Positions 35,629-43,926 of a DNA stretch of 64,000 nt are shown one piece after another. The stretch spans positions 206,322 through 270,321 of the forward strand of contig NZ_LMEX01000002.1 in the NCBI RefSeq assembly GCF_001426645.1, given 5' to 3'. Origin of the DNA: Rhodanobacter sp. Root480. GTDB lineage: Bacteria > Pseudomonadota > Gammaproteobacteria > Xanthomonadales > Rhodanobacteraceae. Under the pieces are notes generated by a model, which was not told where the DNA came from, ran no database searches, and saw only the letters and a program-made list of their open reading frames with translations. Both the position numbers and the translations under genes were made by a program. Numbering within the stretch: position 1 is the first letter of the stretch; every line of letters begins with the position of its first letter.

Positions 35629-37002
35629 TTATGGCGCGCTGGACGGCGCCGCCGGCGCGGGCGACGATGTCGCTGGTGCCGGAGGTGTTGCCGCCGGCGC
35701 GGCGACAGCCGCCGTCGGTGTGACGCGCCAGATCGTGTTGGAGAGATCGTCGGCGACGATCAGCGCGCCGCGTGGGTCGACGGTGACGCCGACCGGGCGG
35801 CCGCGGGTCTTGCCGTCTTCCGTGCGGAAACCGGTGACGAAGTCGATGGGTTCGCCGGATGGACGGCCATCGTGGAACGGCACGAACACCACCTTGTAGC
35901 CCACCGGCGGGTTGCGGTTCCAGCTGCCGTGCTCGCCGACGAACACACCGTCACCGAACTGGCCGCCCATCGTGGGTGCCGAGAACGCCACGCCCAGCGC
36001 GGCCACGTGCGAGCCCAGCGCGTAATCGGGCTTGATGGCGGCGGCGACCTTGGCCGGGTCCTGCGGCATCACACGGGTGTCGACATGCTGGCCCCAGTAC
36101 GCATAGGGCCAGCCATAGAAGCCGCCCTCGCGTACCGAGGTGAGGTAGTCGGGCACCAGGTTCGGGCCGATCTCGTCGCGCTCGTTGACCACCACCCACA
36201 AGGTGTCGGTGCCGGGCTGGATCGCCAGCGCGGTGGGGTTGCGCAGGCCGGTGGCGTAGACCTTGTGCGCGCCGGTGGCGGCGTCCACCTGCCAGATGCG
36301 CGCGCGGTCGACTTCGGCGGTCATGCCGCGCTCGGTGATGTTGCTGTTGGAGCCGATGGCCACGTACAGGTAGCGCCCATCGGGGCTGGCCGCCAGCGCC
36401 TTGGTCCAGTGGTGGTTGATCGCCGATGGCAGGTCGGTGACCTTCACCGGCGCACCGCTGGCGTGGGTCTGGCCCGCCTGGTAATCGAAGCGCACCAGCT
36501 CGCCCTGGTTGGCGACGTACAGGTTGTTGCCGACGAGGGCGAGGCCGTAGGGCGCGTCGAGGTTGTCGGCGAAAACGGTCTTCAGCTCGTACTTGCCATC
36601 GCCATCGGCGTCGCGCAGCAGGGTCAGGCGATTGCCGCTCTTGACCGAGGTGTTGCCCTTGGCCTTGATCTTGCCGGCGATCACGTCCTTGGGCTTGAGC
36701 TTGGGCGCATGGCCACCGCGACCTTCGGCCACCAGGATGTCGCCGTTGGGCAGCACCAAAGTCTGCCGCGGAATGCCCAGGTCGGTGGCGATGGCGGTGA
36801 CGCTGTAGCCCTGCGGCACGGTGGGCACCTGGTCACCCCAGGCGGCGGGTTTGGCGATGATCATGTCCGGCATGACGCCGCGCGCTGGCGACGGCAGCTC
36901 CGGGCTGGCGCCGTATTGGTTCAGATCGGGTGCCTTGCCGCAGGACGCAAGCAACATCACGGCGGCGGCGATGGGCAGGACTTTCAGGCTGGAAATTTTC
37001 AT
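35629..37002 (-). CDS. PQQ-dependent sugar (sorbosone-type) dehydrogenase, lipoprotein
   Basis: 457 residues from MKISSLKVLPIAAAVMLLAS; a lipobox Cys follows (LLASC). The beta-propeller has PRQTLVLPNGDILVAEGRGG, DADGDGKYELKTVFADNLDA, INHHWTKALAASPDGRYLYV, GLRNPTALA and a GEHGSWNRNPPVGYKVVFVP segment, as in the sorbosone/glucose dehydrogenase family. The tail (last ~35 residues) is Pro/Ala-rich. Oxidises a periplasmic sugar with PQQ as cofactor if like its family; no PQQ synthesis genes are in view. Its ATG overlaps the stop of the DUF2231 gene. Confidence 0.88.
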   Translation of the reverse strand: MKISSLKVLPIAAAVMLLASCGKAPDLNQYGASPELPSPARGVMPDMIIAKPAAWGDQVPTVPQGYSVTAIATDLGIPRQTLVLPNGDILVAEGRGGHAPKLKPKDVIAGKIKAKGNTSVKSGNRLTLLRDADGDGKYELKTVFADNLDAPYGLALVGNNLYVANQGELVRFDYQAGQTHASGAPVKVTDLPSAINHHWTKALAASPDGRYLYVAIGSNSNITERGMTAEVDRARIWQVDAATGAHKVYATGLRNPTALAIQPGTDTLWVVVNERDEIGPNLVPDYLTSVREGGFYGWPYAYWGQHVDTRVMPQDPAKVAAAIKPDYALGSHVAALGVAFSAPTMGGQFGDGVFVGEHGSWNRNPPVGYKVVFVPFHDGRPSGEPIDFVTGFRTEDGKTRGRPVGVTVDPRGALIVADDLSNTIWRVTPTAAVAAPAATPPAPATSSPAPAAPSSAP

Positions 37003-37415
37003 CGTGCACCTCCCGCGCGCAGGCTTGCGAAACCGATCCAGGTCGCCACGAAGGCCAGCACGACGACAATCACCGAGAACACCAGCGCCATGGGCATGAT
37101 CGCCCACGCATCCCTGGCGTGATACAGCGCATCGAAGAAGCCGACCAGCCAGGTCGCCACCAGCACCACGATATGAACGATGCTGCGCCCGCCACGGACG
37201 AGGGCGAAGATTTCGCAGATGACGGCGACGGAAGTGAGCACCATCGCACCAACCAGCAGCCAGGAGGCGAAGTTGCTCCACTGGATCAGGTAGGTGGTCC
37301 AGTAGGCGTAGTCGGTCAGCAGCGCACCGAGGAACAAGGCCAACGCGCCGGCCAGGACAGCCGCATGAAAAAGACGCGCGCCGCCGGGGCGCACGCGATC
37401 GACGATCGAAACCAT
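36999..37415 (-). CDS. DUF2231 family membrane protein
   Basis: 138 residues, four hydrophobic segments (FHAAVLAGALALFLGALLTD, WLLVGAMVLTSVAVICEIFA, IVHIVVLVATWLVGFFDALY, ALVFSVIVVVLAFVATWIGF). Start MVSIVDRVRP has a good GGAGGAGA ribosome site, which rules out the longer frame. Overlaps the sugar dehydrogenase by 4 nt; the pair is recurrent, so it may anchor it or pass electrons, but no cofactor motif is visible. Confidence 0.85.
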   Translation of the reverse strand: MVSIVDRVRPGGARLFHAAVLAGALALFLGALLTDYAYWTTYLIQWSNFASWLLVGAMVLTSVAVICEIFALVRGGRSIVHIVVLVATWLVGFFDALYHARDAWAIMPMALVFSVIVVVLAFVATWIGFASLRAGGAR

Positions 37416-37495
37416 ATCAGTCTCCTCCGGACGAATGCCGAGCCCCATGCTGCATGAGTCAAGGGACGTTTGGCGTGAAGACGACAGCCCGGCGA

Positions 37496-37765
37496 CTACT
37501 TGAGGTAGCTTTTCAGCACCGCCAGCACCGGCAGCAACTCGTCCTGCCGTTTGCTGCTGCCGGGCCCGGCCACGTGGGCGCGCAGATGACCTTCCATCAC
37601 CTGCAGGATCAGCCCGTTGACCGCGCCGCGCACGGCGGCCAGTTGCTGCAGCACGGCGCCGCACTCCGTATCACCTTCGATCGCGCGCTCGAGCGAGGCC
37701 ATCTGCCCATTGATGCGGCGCACGCGGGCGACCAGCTTTTTGCGATTTTCATGGATATGCGACAT
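37496..37765 (-). CDS. dmeR: Metal-sensing repressor, RcnR/DmeR (CsoR) family
   Basis: 89 residues, all-helical repressor. The sequence [20 protein letters not shown] and [19 protein letters not shown] align with E. coli RcnR. The full RcnR Co/Ni ligand set is present: His3, Cys35, His60, His64 (in [10 protein letters not shown]). This separates it from FrmR formaldehyde sensors, which lack His3. It is divergent from a cation-diffusion exporter, and a matching operator lies between them. dmeR is the name used where the partner is DmeF. Confidence 0.9.
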   Translation of the reverse strand: MSHIHENRKKLVARVRRINGQMASLERAIEGDTECGAVLQQLAAVRGAVNGLILQVMEGHLRAHVAGPGSSKRQDELLPVLAVLKSYLK

Positions 37766-37782
37766 GGGGTGGCCTCGCGCTC

Positions 37783-37803
37783 ATATACTGCGGGGGAGTA
37801 TAT
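37783..37803. promoter_or_regulatory. RcnR-type operator between dmeR and dmeF
   Basis: Perfect arms ATATACT and AGTATAT around a GCGGGGG core, that is TACT-GCGGGGG-AGTA. RcnR sites have TACT-G6-AGTA, so this is a near-ideal match. It starts 18 bp upstream of the dmeR ATG and runs over the first possible dmeF ATG at 37802. Confidence 0.85.
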
Positions 37804-37819
37804 GACCCGAGACCACCTC

Positions 37820-38755
37820 ATGCCCGCGCCCGACATCGCCCCGTTCACCCACAGCCACCAGTTCAACCACGTCGATGCGAAGGCGGAGCGCAATACCCGG
37901 CGCGTGGTGTACATCACCGCGGCGATGATGGTGGTGGAGATCGTTGGCGGTTACTGGCTGAATTCGATGGCGCTGCTGGCCGATGGCTGGCACATGAGTT
38001 CGCATGCGCTGGCGATGGGGCTGTCCGTCATGGCTTATGCGCTGGCGCGGCGCTACGCAAAGGACGGCCGCTTCGCCTTTGGCACGTGGAAGATCGAGAT
38101 ACTCGGCGGCTACAGCAGCGCCATGCTGCTGGCGGTGGTTGCCGCGCTGATGATGATCCAGTCGCTGCAGCGCCTGTTCGTACCCGCCACGATCCACTAC
38201 GACGAAGCCATCCCGATTGCCGTGCTCGGCCTGGGCGTCAACCTGCTGTGCGCATGGCTGTTGAAGGGAGAGCATGGTCACGGGCACGACCACGGCCATG
38301 CGCACGGCCACGCGCATGGCCATGGTCACCACCACGACGTGAACCTGCGCGCAGCCTACCTGCACGTGATCGCGGACGCGGCCACATCCGTGCTGGCCAT
38401 CGTGGCGCTGGTGGGCGGCAAGCTTTACGGCGCCGCATGGCTCGACCCGGCGATGGGTATCGTCGGCTCGATCCTGGTGGCACGCTGGGCGCTCGGGCTG
38501 TTGCGCGAATCCGGCAAGATCCTGCTGGACGCGGAGATGGATCAGCCGGTGGTGGAGGAAATCCGCGACGTGGTGCGCGAGCAGTTTGCCACCGCCGCCG
38601 TCAGCGACCTGCATGTGTGGCGCGTCGGGCGCAACAGCTACGCCTGCATCCTGGGGCTGGTGGTGACGACGCCCATCAGCGCCGAGGACGTGCGCCGGCA
38701 ACTGGCCATCCACGAAGAGCTGGTGCACGTGACCGTCGAGATCGCCGCCACCTGA
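37820..38755 (+). CDS. dmeF: CDF family Co(II)/Ni(II) efflux transporter DmeF
   Basis: 311 residues from MPAPDIAPFTHSHQFNHVDA. An in-frame ATG at 37802 is embedded in the operator and is less likely. Six-helix cation diffusion facilitator; the metal site shows LLADGWHMSSHALAMGLSVM (HxxxD-type in helix 2) and VIADAATSVLAIVALVGGKL in helix 5. The cytosolic loop is His-rich (GHGHDHGHAHGHAHGHGHHH). The His-rich N-terminus and loop are typical of DmeF. Exports excess Co2+/Ni2+, derepressed by DmeR when metal binds. Confidence 0.93.
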   Translation: MPAPDIAPFTHSHQFNHVDAKAERNTRRVVYITAAMMVVEIVGGYWLNSMALLADGWHMSSHALAMGLSVMAYALARRYAKDGRFAFGTWKIEILGGYSSAMLLAVVAALMMIQSLQRLFVPATIHYDEAIPIAVLGLGVNLLCAWLLKGEHGHGHDHGHAHGHAHGHGHHHDVNLRAAYLHVIADAATSVLAIVALVGGKLYGAAWLDPAMGIVGSILVARWALGLLRESGKILLDAEMDQPVVEEIRDVVREQFATAAVSDLHVWRVGRNSYACILGLVVTTPISAEDVRRQLAIHEELVHVTVEIAAT

Positions 38756-38835
38756 GCGCCGTGCGGGCCACTTTCGCCCCGGTGCGCCAGGGCAAGTAAG
38801 CTGGGCCGACGGATTTACCCGAGGCGACACGTCAG

Positions 38836-39762
38836 ATGATCGAAGCGCTGAACGCATTGCTGTCGACCTACGGGCTGTGGCTGGTTTTTCTGGTCGTGCT
38901 GCTCGACCAGGGCGGCATCCCGATTCCCGCCTGGCCGCCGCTGGTCGTGGCCAGCGCGCAGGCAATGGAGCGCCAGGAGCCGGTCTGGCCGATCCTGCTG
39001 GCCGCCACGCTGGCCGCGTTGTTGGCCGATACGTTGTGGTACCTGGCCGGGCGTCGGCATGGCGCGCACATGTTGCGGCTGATCTGCCGCGTTTCGCTGT
39101 CACCCGACAGCTGCGTGTCCAGCACGCGTGCGATCTACGCGAAGTGGGGGGCGCCGTCGCTGGTGCTGGCCAAGTTCATTCCCGGCTTTGCCGCGGTCGG
39201 CACCACCCTGGCCGGCCACCAGCGCACGCCGCTGCGCCGCTTCGTGGCGTATGACGGCACCGGCGCCGTGCTGTGGGCGGGCGTGGCGATCGCCACCGGC
39301 GTGGTGTTCCATGACGCCGTCAACGAGGCGCTGCTGACGCTGGAATCGCTGGGCCGGGTCGGCATCGGCGTGGTGCTGGTGGCGCTGGTGGTTTTCATCA
39401 TCCGCAAATACTGGAAACGCCGGCTGTTCCTGCGCGAGCTGCGGATGGAGCGCATCTCCGTGGCCGAGCTGCAGGCGCTGATGGACAAGCCCGGCCGCCC
39501 GCTGCTGATCGACGTGCGCAGCGCAGCCGAACGCGATGCGACGGGCTGGATACCCGGCGCGGTCCACGCGGCGCGCGTGGCCGACCTCGTCGCCGACGCC
39601 AGCGCTGAAGTGGTGGTCTATTGCGACTGCCCGAACGAAGCCTCGGCGGCGCGCGTGGCCAGCCAGCTCAAGCAGCTGGGTTTCGTGCGCGTGCGACCGC
39701 TGGCGGGTGGGCTGGAGGCGTGGCGTTCGCACGGCCTGCCGGTGGAAACCACCTCCGCCTGA
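38836..39762 (+). CDS. DedA family membrane protein fused to a rhodanese domain
   Basis: 308 residues. The N-terminal ~200 form a DedA/SNARE-associated domain: LLDQGGIPIPAWPPLVVASA, YLAGRRHG, AKWGAPSLVLAKFIPGFAAV and GVAIATGVVF. The C-terminal ~100 are rhodanese-like: LLIDVRSAAERDATGWIPGA, with the loop VYCDCPNEASAARVA carrying the candidate catalytic Cys. DedA proteins are lipid-carrier flippases; the rhodanese could sense or transfer sulfur in the cytosol. The fusion is real: one frame with no stop or frameshift between domains. No operon partner is obvious. Confidence 0.9.
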   Translation: MIEALNALLSTYGLWLVFLVVLLDQGGIPIPAWPPLVVASAQAMERQEPVWPILLAATLAALLADTLWYLAGRRHGAHMLRLICRVSLSPDSCVSSTRAIYAKWGAPSLVLAKFIPGFAAVGTTLAGHQRTPLRRFVAYDGTGAVLWAGVAIATGVVFHDAVNEALLTLESLGRVGIGVVLVALVVFIIRKYWKRRLFLRELRMERISVAELQALMDKPGRPLLIDVRSAAERDATGWIPGAVHAARVADLVADASAEVVVYCDCPNEASAARVASQLKQLGFVRVRPLAGGLEAWRSHGLPVETTSA

Positions 39763-39827
39763 CCTTGCCGCACCCATGGTGCGATAGTGGTCGCCTGCAT
39801 TCCCCTGCTGCCACCCGGAGGTACTCC

Positions 39828-40721
39828 ATGATCGAGCTCATCATCGAACAGCGCCGACGCGACCTGGGTTCCTTCGAAGTCGGCCGCGTGCTGCCGTTCG
39901 CCCAGCGCCGCATGGTCGGCCCCTACATTTTCTTCGACCGCATGGGCCCGAAGCAGATCGCGCCCGGCCTGCCGCGCGAGGCGGACGTGCGCCCGCATCC
40001 GCACATCGGGTTGTCGACCATCACCTATCTTTTCGACGGCGAGATCATGCACCGCGACAGCCTCGGCTCCGAGCAGGCCGTGCGCCCCGGCGAGGTCAAC
40101 TGGATGACCGCCGGCCGCGGCATCACGCATTCGGAGCGCTTCGAGAAACTGCGCGCACAGGGCGGGCCGCTGGACGGCATCCAGGCCTGGGTGGCGCTGC
40201 CGGACGGGCGCGAGGAGATGGACCCGGGCTTCTGGCACTACGCCAACCATGACTTGCCGGTCTTCGACGACGACGGCCTCACCGGGCGGCTGATCGCCGG
40301 CAGCCTGGTCGGTGTGACGTCGCCGGTGAAAGTCGATTCGCCGCAGTTCTACGTGCACTGGCAACTGCGCGCTGGCGCGCGGGTGTCGCTGCCGGCCGAG
40401 TACCCCGAGCGGGCGGTCTACGTGGCCAGCGGCGACGTGGAGATCAACGGCGAGCGGGTCGAAGCGGGCAAGATGGCGGTGCTGGTGCCCGGCAAGGCCG
40501 CCACCATCGCCACCCACAGCGGCGCGGTGGTCATGGCGCTGGGCGGCGAACCGGTGGGGCCGCGCTACATCGACTGGAACTTCGTCTCCTCGTCGCCCGA
40601 ACGGCTCGACCAGGCCCGCGCCGACTGGGCCGCCGGACGCATGAAACTGCCGGACCTGGACCACGAGGAATTCATCCCGCTACCGCCCAAGCTGGGTGCC
40701 AAGCCGGAGCCGATGTCGTAG
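39828..40721 (+). CDS. Pirin family protein
   Basis: 297 residues from MIELIIEQRRRDLGSFEVGR with a GGAGG site 5 nt upstream. Bicupin; the metal site is in VRPHPHIGLSTITYLFDGEI and VNWMTAGRGITHSERFE, giving the conserved His/His/His/Glu pattern. Some bacterial pirins are quercetinases or modulate pyruvate dehydrogenase; function here is unknown. The longer open frame upstream overlaps the DedA gene and is not used. Confidence 0.92.
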   Translation: MIELIIEQRRRDLGSFEVGRVLPFAQRRMVGPYIFFDRMGPKQIAPGLPREADVRPHPHIGLSTITYLFDGEIMHRDSLGSEQAVRPGEVNWMTAGRGITHSERFEKLRAQGGPLDGIQAWVALPDGREEMDPGFWHYANHDLPVFDDDGLTGRLIAGSLVGVTSPVKVDSPQFYVHWQLRAGARVSLPAEYPERAVYVASGDVEINGERVEAGKMAVLVPGKAATIATHSGAVVMALGGEPVGPRYIDWNFVSSSPERLDQARADWAAGRMKLPDLDHEEFIPLPPKLGAKPEPMS

Positions 40722-40761
40722 TGACGGGATTCGGGATTTGTAAAAGAAGCAAGCCAGCCGT

Positions 40762-40837
40762 TGTAGGAGCGGCTTCAGCCGCGACGCTCTTGCCATGACC
40801 GAAGGGCAAAGGCGTCGCGACTGAAGTCGCTCCTACA
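40762..40837. repeat. REP-like palindrome, copy 3, overlapping the yoaA stop
   Basis: Arms TGTAGGAGCGGCTTCAGCCG and CGACTGAAGTCGCTCCTACA flank a ~35-nt loop. The right arm, read on the minus strand, begins TGTAGGAGCG, and its TAG is the stop codon of the minus-strand helicase gene. Confidence 0.9.
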
Positions 40838-42779
40838 GTGAGGCGGTGGCGTCATCGAAGAAGGCCTGCACGTCGGCCAATTCGCGGGTGCGCGGCATCG
40901 GCGGCACGCTGGCGAGGAACAGTTTGCCGTAGCCCTTGCCGGTGAGGCGCGGGTCGCACAGCATCAGCACGCCGCGGTCGTGCACGTCGCGGATCAGGCG
41001 GCCGGCGCCCTGCTTCAGCGCGATCACCGCGCTGGGCACCTGCCAGCCCATGAACGGATTGATGCCGGAGGCTTCCAGCGCGGCGAGCCGCGCCACCAGC
41101 ACCGGATCGTCGGGCGCGGCGAACGGCAGCTTGTCGATCACCACCACGCTCAGCGCCTCGCCCACCACATCCACGCCCTCCCAGAAACTGGCCGCGCCCA
41201 GCAGCACGCCGTGGCCGCTGGCGCGGAAGTCTTCCAGCAGCCGCGGCCGCGGCGCGGTGCCCTGCACGAACAGCGGCCAGGGCACCTTGTCCTCCAGCAA
41301 CTCGGCGGCGCGGCGCAACGCGCGATGCGAGGTGAACAGCAGAAACGCGCGGCCGTTGGAGGCGTGCAGCACCGGCAACGCGGCCTCGATCACCTGCTCG
41401 GTGTAGTCGCGCGCGTTGGGGTCAGGCAGGCCCGACGGCAGGTAGCACAGGCCTTGCCGTGCGTAATCGAACGGGCTTTCCAGGCTCAGGGTCTGCGGGT
41501 CGTCCAATCCCAGCTGGCGGGCGAAATGATCGAAATTGCCCGCCACCGACAGCGTGGCCGAGGTGTGTATCCACGCCGCCTGGGTGCGTTCGCGCAGGGC
41601 ACGCATCGGCGTGGCCAGATCCAGCGGCGTGGCATGCAGGGCGAAACCGCGCGTCCATGACTCGTACCAGCGCACGTCGCGCTCGCTGCGATCCTCCACG
41701 ATGCGGTCGAGCCTTTCGGCCAATGCAGTGGCACGCTCGCTGAGATTGGAGAAGCCGCGCGAACGCTCGGCCTGGGAGACCAGCAGCTCGGTCAGCGTGG
41801 CCAGCAGCTCGCGCAAGTCGTGCAGGGCATCGCGCACACCGGCGCGATCCTCCAGCTCCTGGAACGCGCCACGCTGTGGCAGCGGCGCCATCGCCAGGCG
41901 CAGTTGGCGGAGGGATTCCTGCAACGCTTCCACCGGCTCCAGCAGCAATCCGATGGCGCCGGTAACGCCGGTGCATTCGGCCAGCGCATCGTGCGCCAGG
42001 TCGGTCAGCTGGCGCGCGCTGAGGCTCTGCGAAAAGAACTGCCCGGCCAGCTCGGGCACCTGATGCGCCTCATCCAGGATGAAGGCGGCGGCGCCGGGCA
42101 GGATCTCGCCGAAACCTTCCTGCTTCAGCGCCAGGTCCGCGAACAGCAGGTGGTGGTTGACCACCACCACGTCGGCTTCCATCGCCTCGCGGCGCGCCTT
42201 CACCACGTGGCAGTCGTCGAAGAACGGGCATTCCACGCCCAGGCAGTTTTCCGGGGTGGAGGTGACGCGCGGCCACAGCGGCGACTCCTCCGGCACCTCG
42301 GCCAGCTCCATGCGGTCGCCACGGCGGGTGCGCGCGGACCAGGCGCGGATGGTGGCCAGTTGCGCGGCCTGGGTACGCTCGAAGGTGGCGCCCTCGCGCA
42401 CGGTCTGGTCCAGCCGGTACAGGCACAGGTAGTTGGCGCGGCCTTTCAGCAAGGCGGTCTTCAGCCGCGCGCCCAGCACCGAGCGCACGCGCGGCAGGTC
42501 GCGGAAATACAGCTGGTCCTGCAGCGTCTTGGTACCGGTGGAAATGATCACCCGCTCGCCCGACAACAACGCCGGCACCAGGTAGGCGAAGGTCTTGCCG
42601 GTGCCGGTACCCGCCTCGGCAATCAGCGTTTCACGCCCCGCAATGGCCTGCGCCACGGCCTGCGCCATGCGCTGCTGTGCCTCACGCGGGGCGAAGCTTG
42701 GCACCTCGCGGGCAAACGGGCCATCGCTGCCCAGCAGCGCCGCAACATCCATGGTTGCGGGGTCGTCGTGATCAATCAT
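40833..42779 (-). CDS. yoaA: ATP-dependent DNA helicase, YoaA/DinG family
   Basis: 648 residues from MIDHDDPATMDVAALLGSDG; a further 26 open codons upstream look non-conserved. Superfamily 2 XPD-like helicase: motif I AEAGTGTGKTFAYLVPALL, the iron-sulfur Cys set starting at NYLCLYRL and including CLGVECPFFDDC, DEAH-type box FILDEAHQVPELA, and motif VI QGAGRLIRDVHDRGV. YoaA acts with the HolC subunit on stalled forks. The final residues ATASL and the stop are encoded in a REP-like palindrome. Confidence 0.93.
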   Translation of the reverse strand: MIDHDDPATMDVAALLGSDGPFAREVPSFAPREAQQRMAQAVAQAIAGRETLIAEAGTGTGKTFAYLVPALLSGERVIISTGTKTLQDQLYFRDLPRVRSVLGARLKTALLKGRANYLCLYRLDQTVREGATFERTQAAQLATIRAWSARTRRGDRMELAEVPEESPLWPRVTSTPENCLGVECPFFDDCHVVKARREAMEADVVVVNHHLLFADLALKQEGFGEILPGAAAFILDEAHQVPELAGQFFSQSLSARQLTDLAHDALAECTGVTGAIGLLLEPVEALQESLRQLRLAMAPLPQRGAFQELEDRAGVRDALHDLRELLATLTELLVSQAERSRGFSNLSERATALAERLDRIVEDRSERDVRWYESWTRGFALHATPLDLATPMRALRERTQAAWIHTSATLSVAGNFDHFARQLGLDDPQTLSLESPFDYARQGLCYLPSGLPDPNARDYTEQVIEAALPVLHASNGRAFLLFTSHRALRRAAELLEDKVPWPLFVQGTAPRPRLLEDFRASGHGVLLGAASFWEGVDVVGEALSVVVIDKLPFAAPDDPVLVARLAALEASGINPFMGWQVPSAVIALKQGAGRLIRDVHDRGVLMLCDPRLTGKGYGKLFLASVPPMPRTRELADVQAFFDDATASL

Positions 42780-42886
42780 CACGCCAGTATCGCCGAGCGG
42801 CCGCGGCGACGAAACCTTAGCGCGCCGCTTTCGAGCGGATGCCGCTTGCGGCGACAATGCGTGTACGCGGCGCGGAGGTTCACATC

Positions 42887-43330
42887 ATGCGGTTATGGAC
42901 ACTGCATCCGAGTTATCTGGACCGACAAGGCCTGGTGGCGCTCTGGCGTGAGGCCCTGCTGGCGCGCGCAGTATTGCGGGGCGAGACGCGCGGCTATCGC
43001 AATCATCCACAACTGCAGCGTTTCCGCGCCCATCCCGCGCCGTTGTCCGCGATCGAATCCTATCTGTGCGCCGTTTACGCCGAGTCGCTGGCGCGCGGCT
43101 ATGTCTTCGACCGCAGCAAGATCGAACCGGTTCTCGCGGTGACCCCCATCCCCGCCAGCGACGGTCAGTTGGCGCACGAATGGGCGCACCTGATGGCCAA
43201 GCTGCGACAGCGCTCGCCGCAGCTGCACCGGCAATGGCAGGCCTGCAAGCAACCAGCCTGTCACCCGCTGTTTCGGCTGGAACCGGGTCCGGTGGCGGAG
43301 TGGGAACGCGGCGGCATCATCGAGGCCTGA
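42887..43330 (+). CDS. Pyrimidine dimer DNA glycosylase/endonuclease V family protein
   Basis: 147 residues from MRLWTLHPSYLDRQGLVALW with GGAGG upstream. RGYRNHPQLQRFRAHPAPLS and YAESLARGYVFDRSKI match the bacterial branch of the T4 endonuclease V (Pyr_excise) family. T4 enzyme uses its N-terminal Thr amine as nucleophile; here residue 2 is Arg, so the chemistry or initiator processing may differ. Divergent from the YoaA repair helicase, 107 bp apart, suggesting shared control after DNA damage, but no LexA box was recognised. Confidence 0.85.
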   Translation: MRLWTLHPSYLDRQGLVALWREALLARAVLRGETRGYRNHPQLQRFRAHPAPLSAIESYLCAVYAESLARGYVFDRSKIEPVLAVTPIPASDGQLAHEWAHLMAKLRQRSPQLHRQWQACKQPACHPLFRLEPGPVAEWERGGIIEA

Positions 43331-43396
43331 GTGCCGCCAGACCACCACTGAGCCGGCGATCAATGACTTCAGCATATGGACGCCTTGACGTCCATA

Positions 43397-43924
43397 TCAG
43401 TAACGCGGCACGCCCGCCTTGTGGCACTGGGCCAGCCATTTGCGCGCGGTGGCAGCGCCGGCCTCGTCCCTGGCGTGCAGCCGCAACTCCACGATGGTCT
43501 GCCAGTTGCGGGCGCACAACGGGCCCAGCTTCGGCCCCAGCGACCATGAGCGATGGGCCAGTTTTTCGGCACCGCTGAAATCACCCAGCCGGATGGCGAT
43601 TTCGGCGCGGTCCTGCAGCAGGGCGGGCGAATCCGGGCTGAGCCTCAAGGCCTGGTCGAGCTTGGCCCCGGCCTCGGCATAGCGGCCGGCGTTGGCGTCG
43701 GCGCGGGCGGCATCCTGCAACCCGGTGACGCCGGGATCGCCCAGCGGATTGACGGCGATCACCGAGCTTTCGCGGTCACCGGCGGCACGGATGGCGGCCA
43801 CCATGTCGTGGGCAGGAGCGGCCGCGCGCGATGGGGCCGGCGGCGGCGGCGTGGCACAGCCGGCAAAAAACGCGACAGCCACCAACAAGGCGCCGCTACG
43901 CGCGGTGTTTACAAGGTACGACAT
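43397..43924 (-). CDS. TPR-containing lipoprotein
   Basis: 175 residues: MSYLVNTARSGALLVAVAFF then lipobox FAGC. A Pro/Ala linker is followed by two or three TPR-like helices (ADANAGRYAEAGAKLDQALR, QDRAEIAIRLGDFSGAEKLA). Starts 2 bp after the mrcB stop, so it is translated with PBP1b. E. coli PBP1b has an outer-membrane lipoprotein activator (LpoB); this protein is not recognisably LpoB but its position suggests a role in peptidoglycan synthase control. That is inference. Confidence 0.8.
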   Translation of the reverse strand: MSYLVNTARSGALLVAVAFFAGCATPPPPAPSRAAAPAHDMVAAIRAAGDRESSVIAVNPLGDPGVTGLQDAARADANAGRYAEAGAKLDQALRLSPDSPALLQDRAEIAIRLGDFSGAEKLAHRSWSLGPKLGPLCARNWQTIVELRLHARDEAGAATARKWLAQCHKAGVPRY

Positions 43925-43926
43925 GG

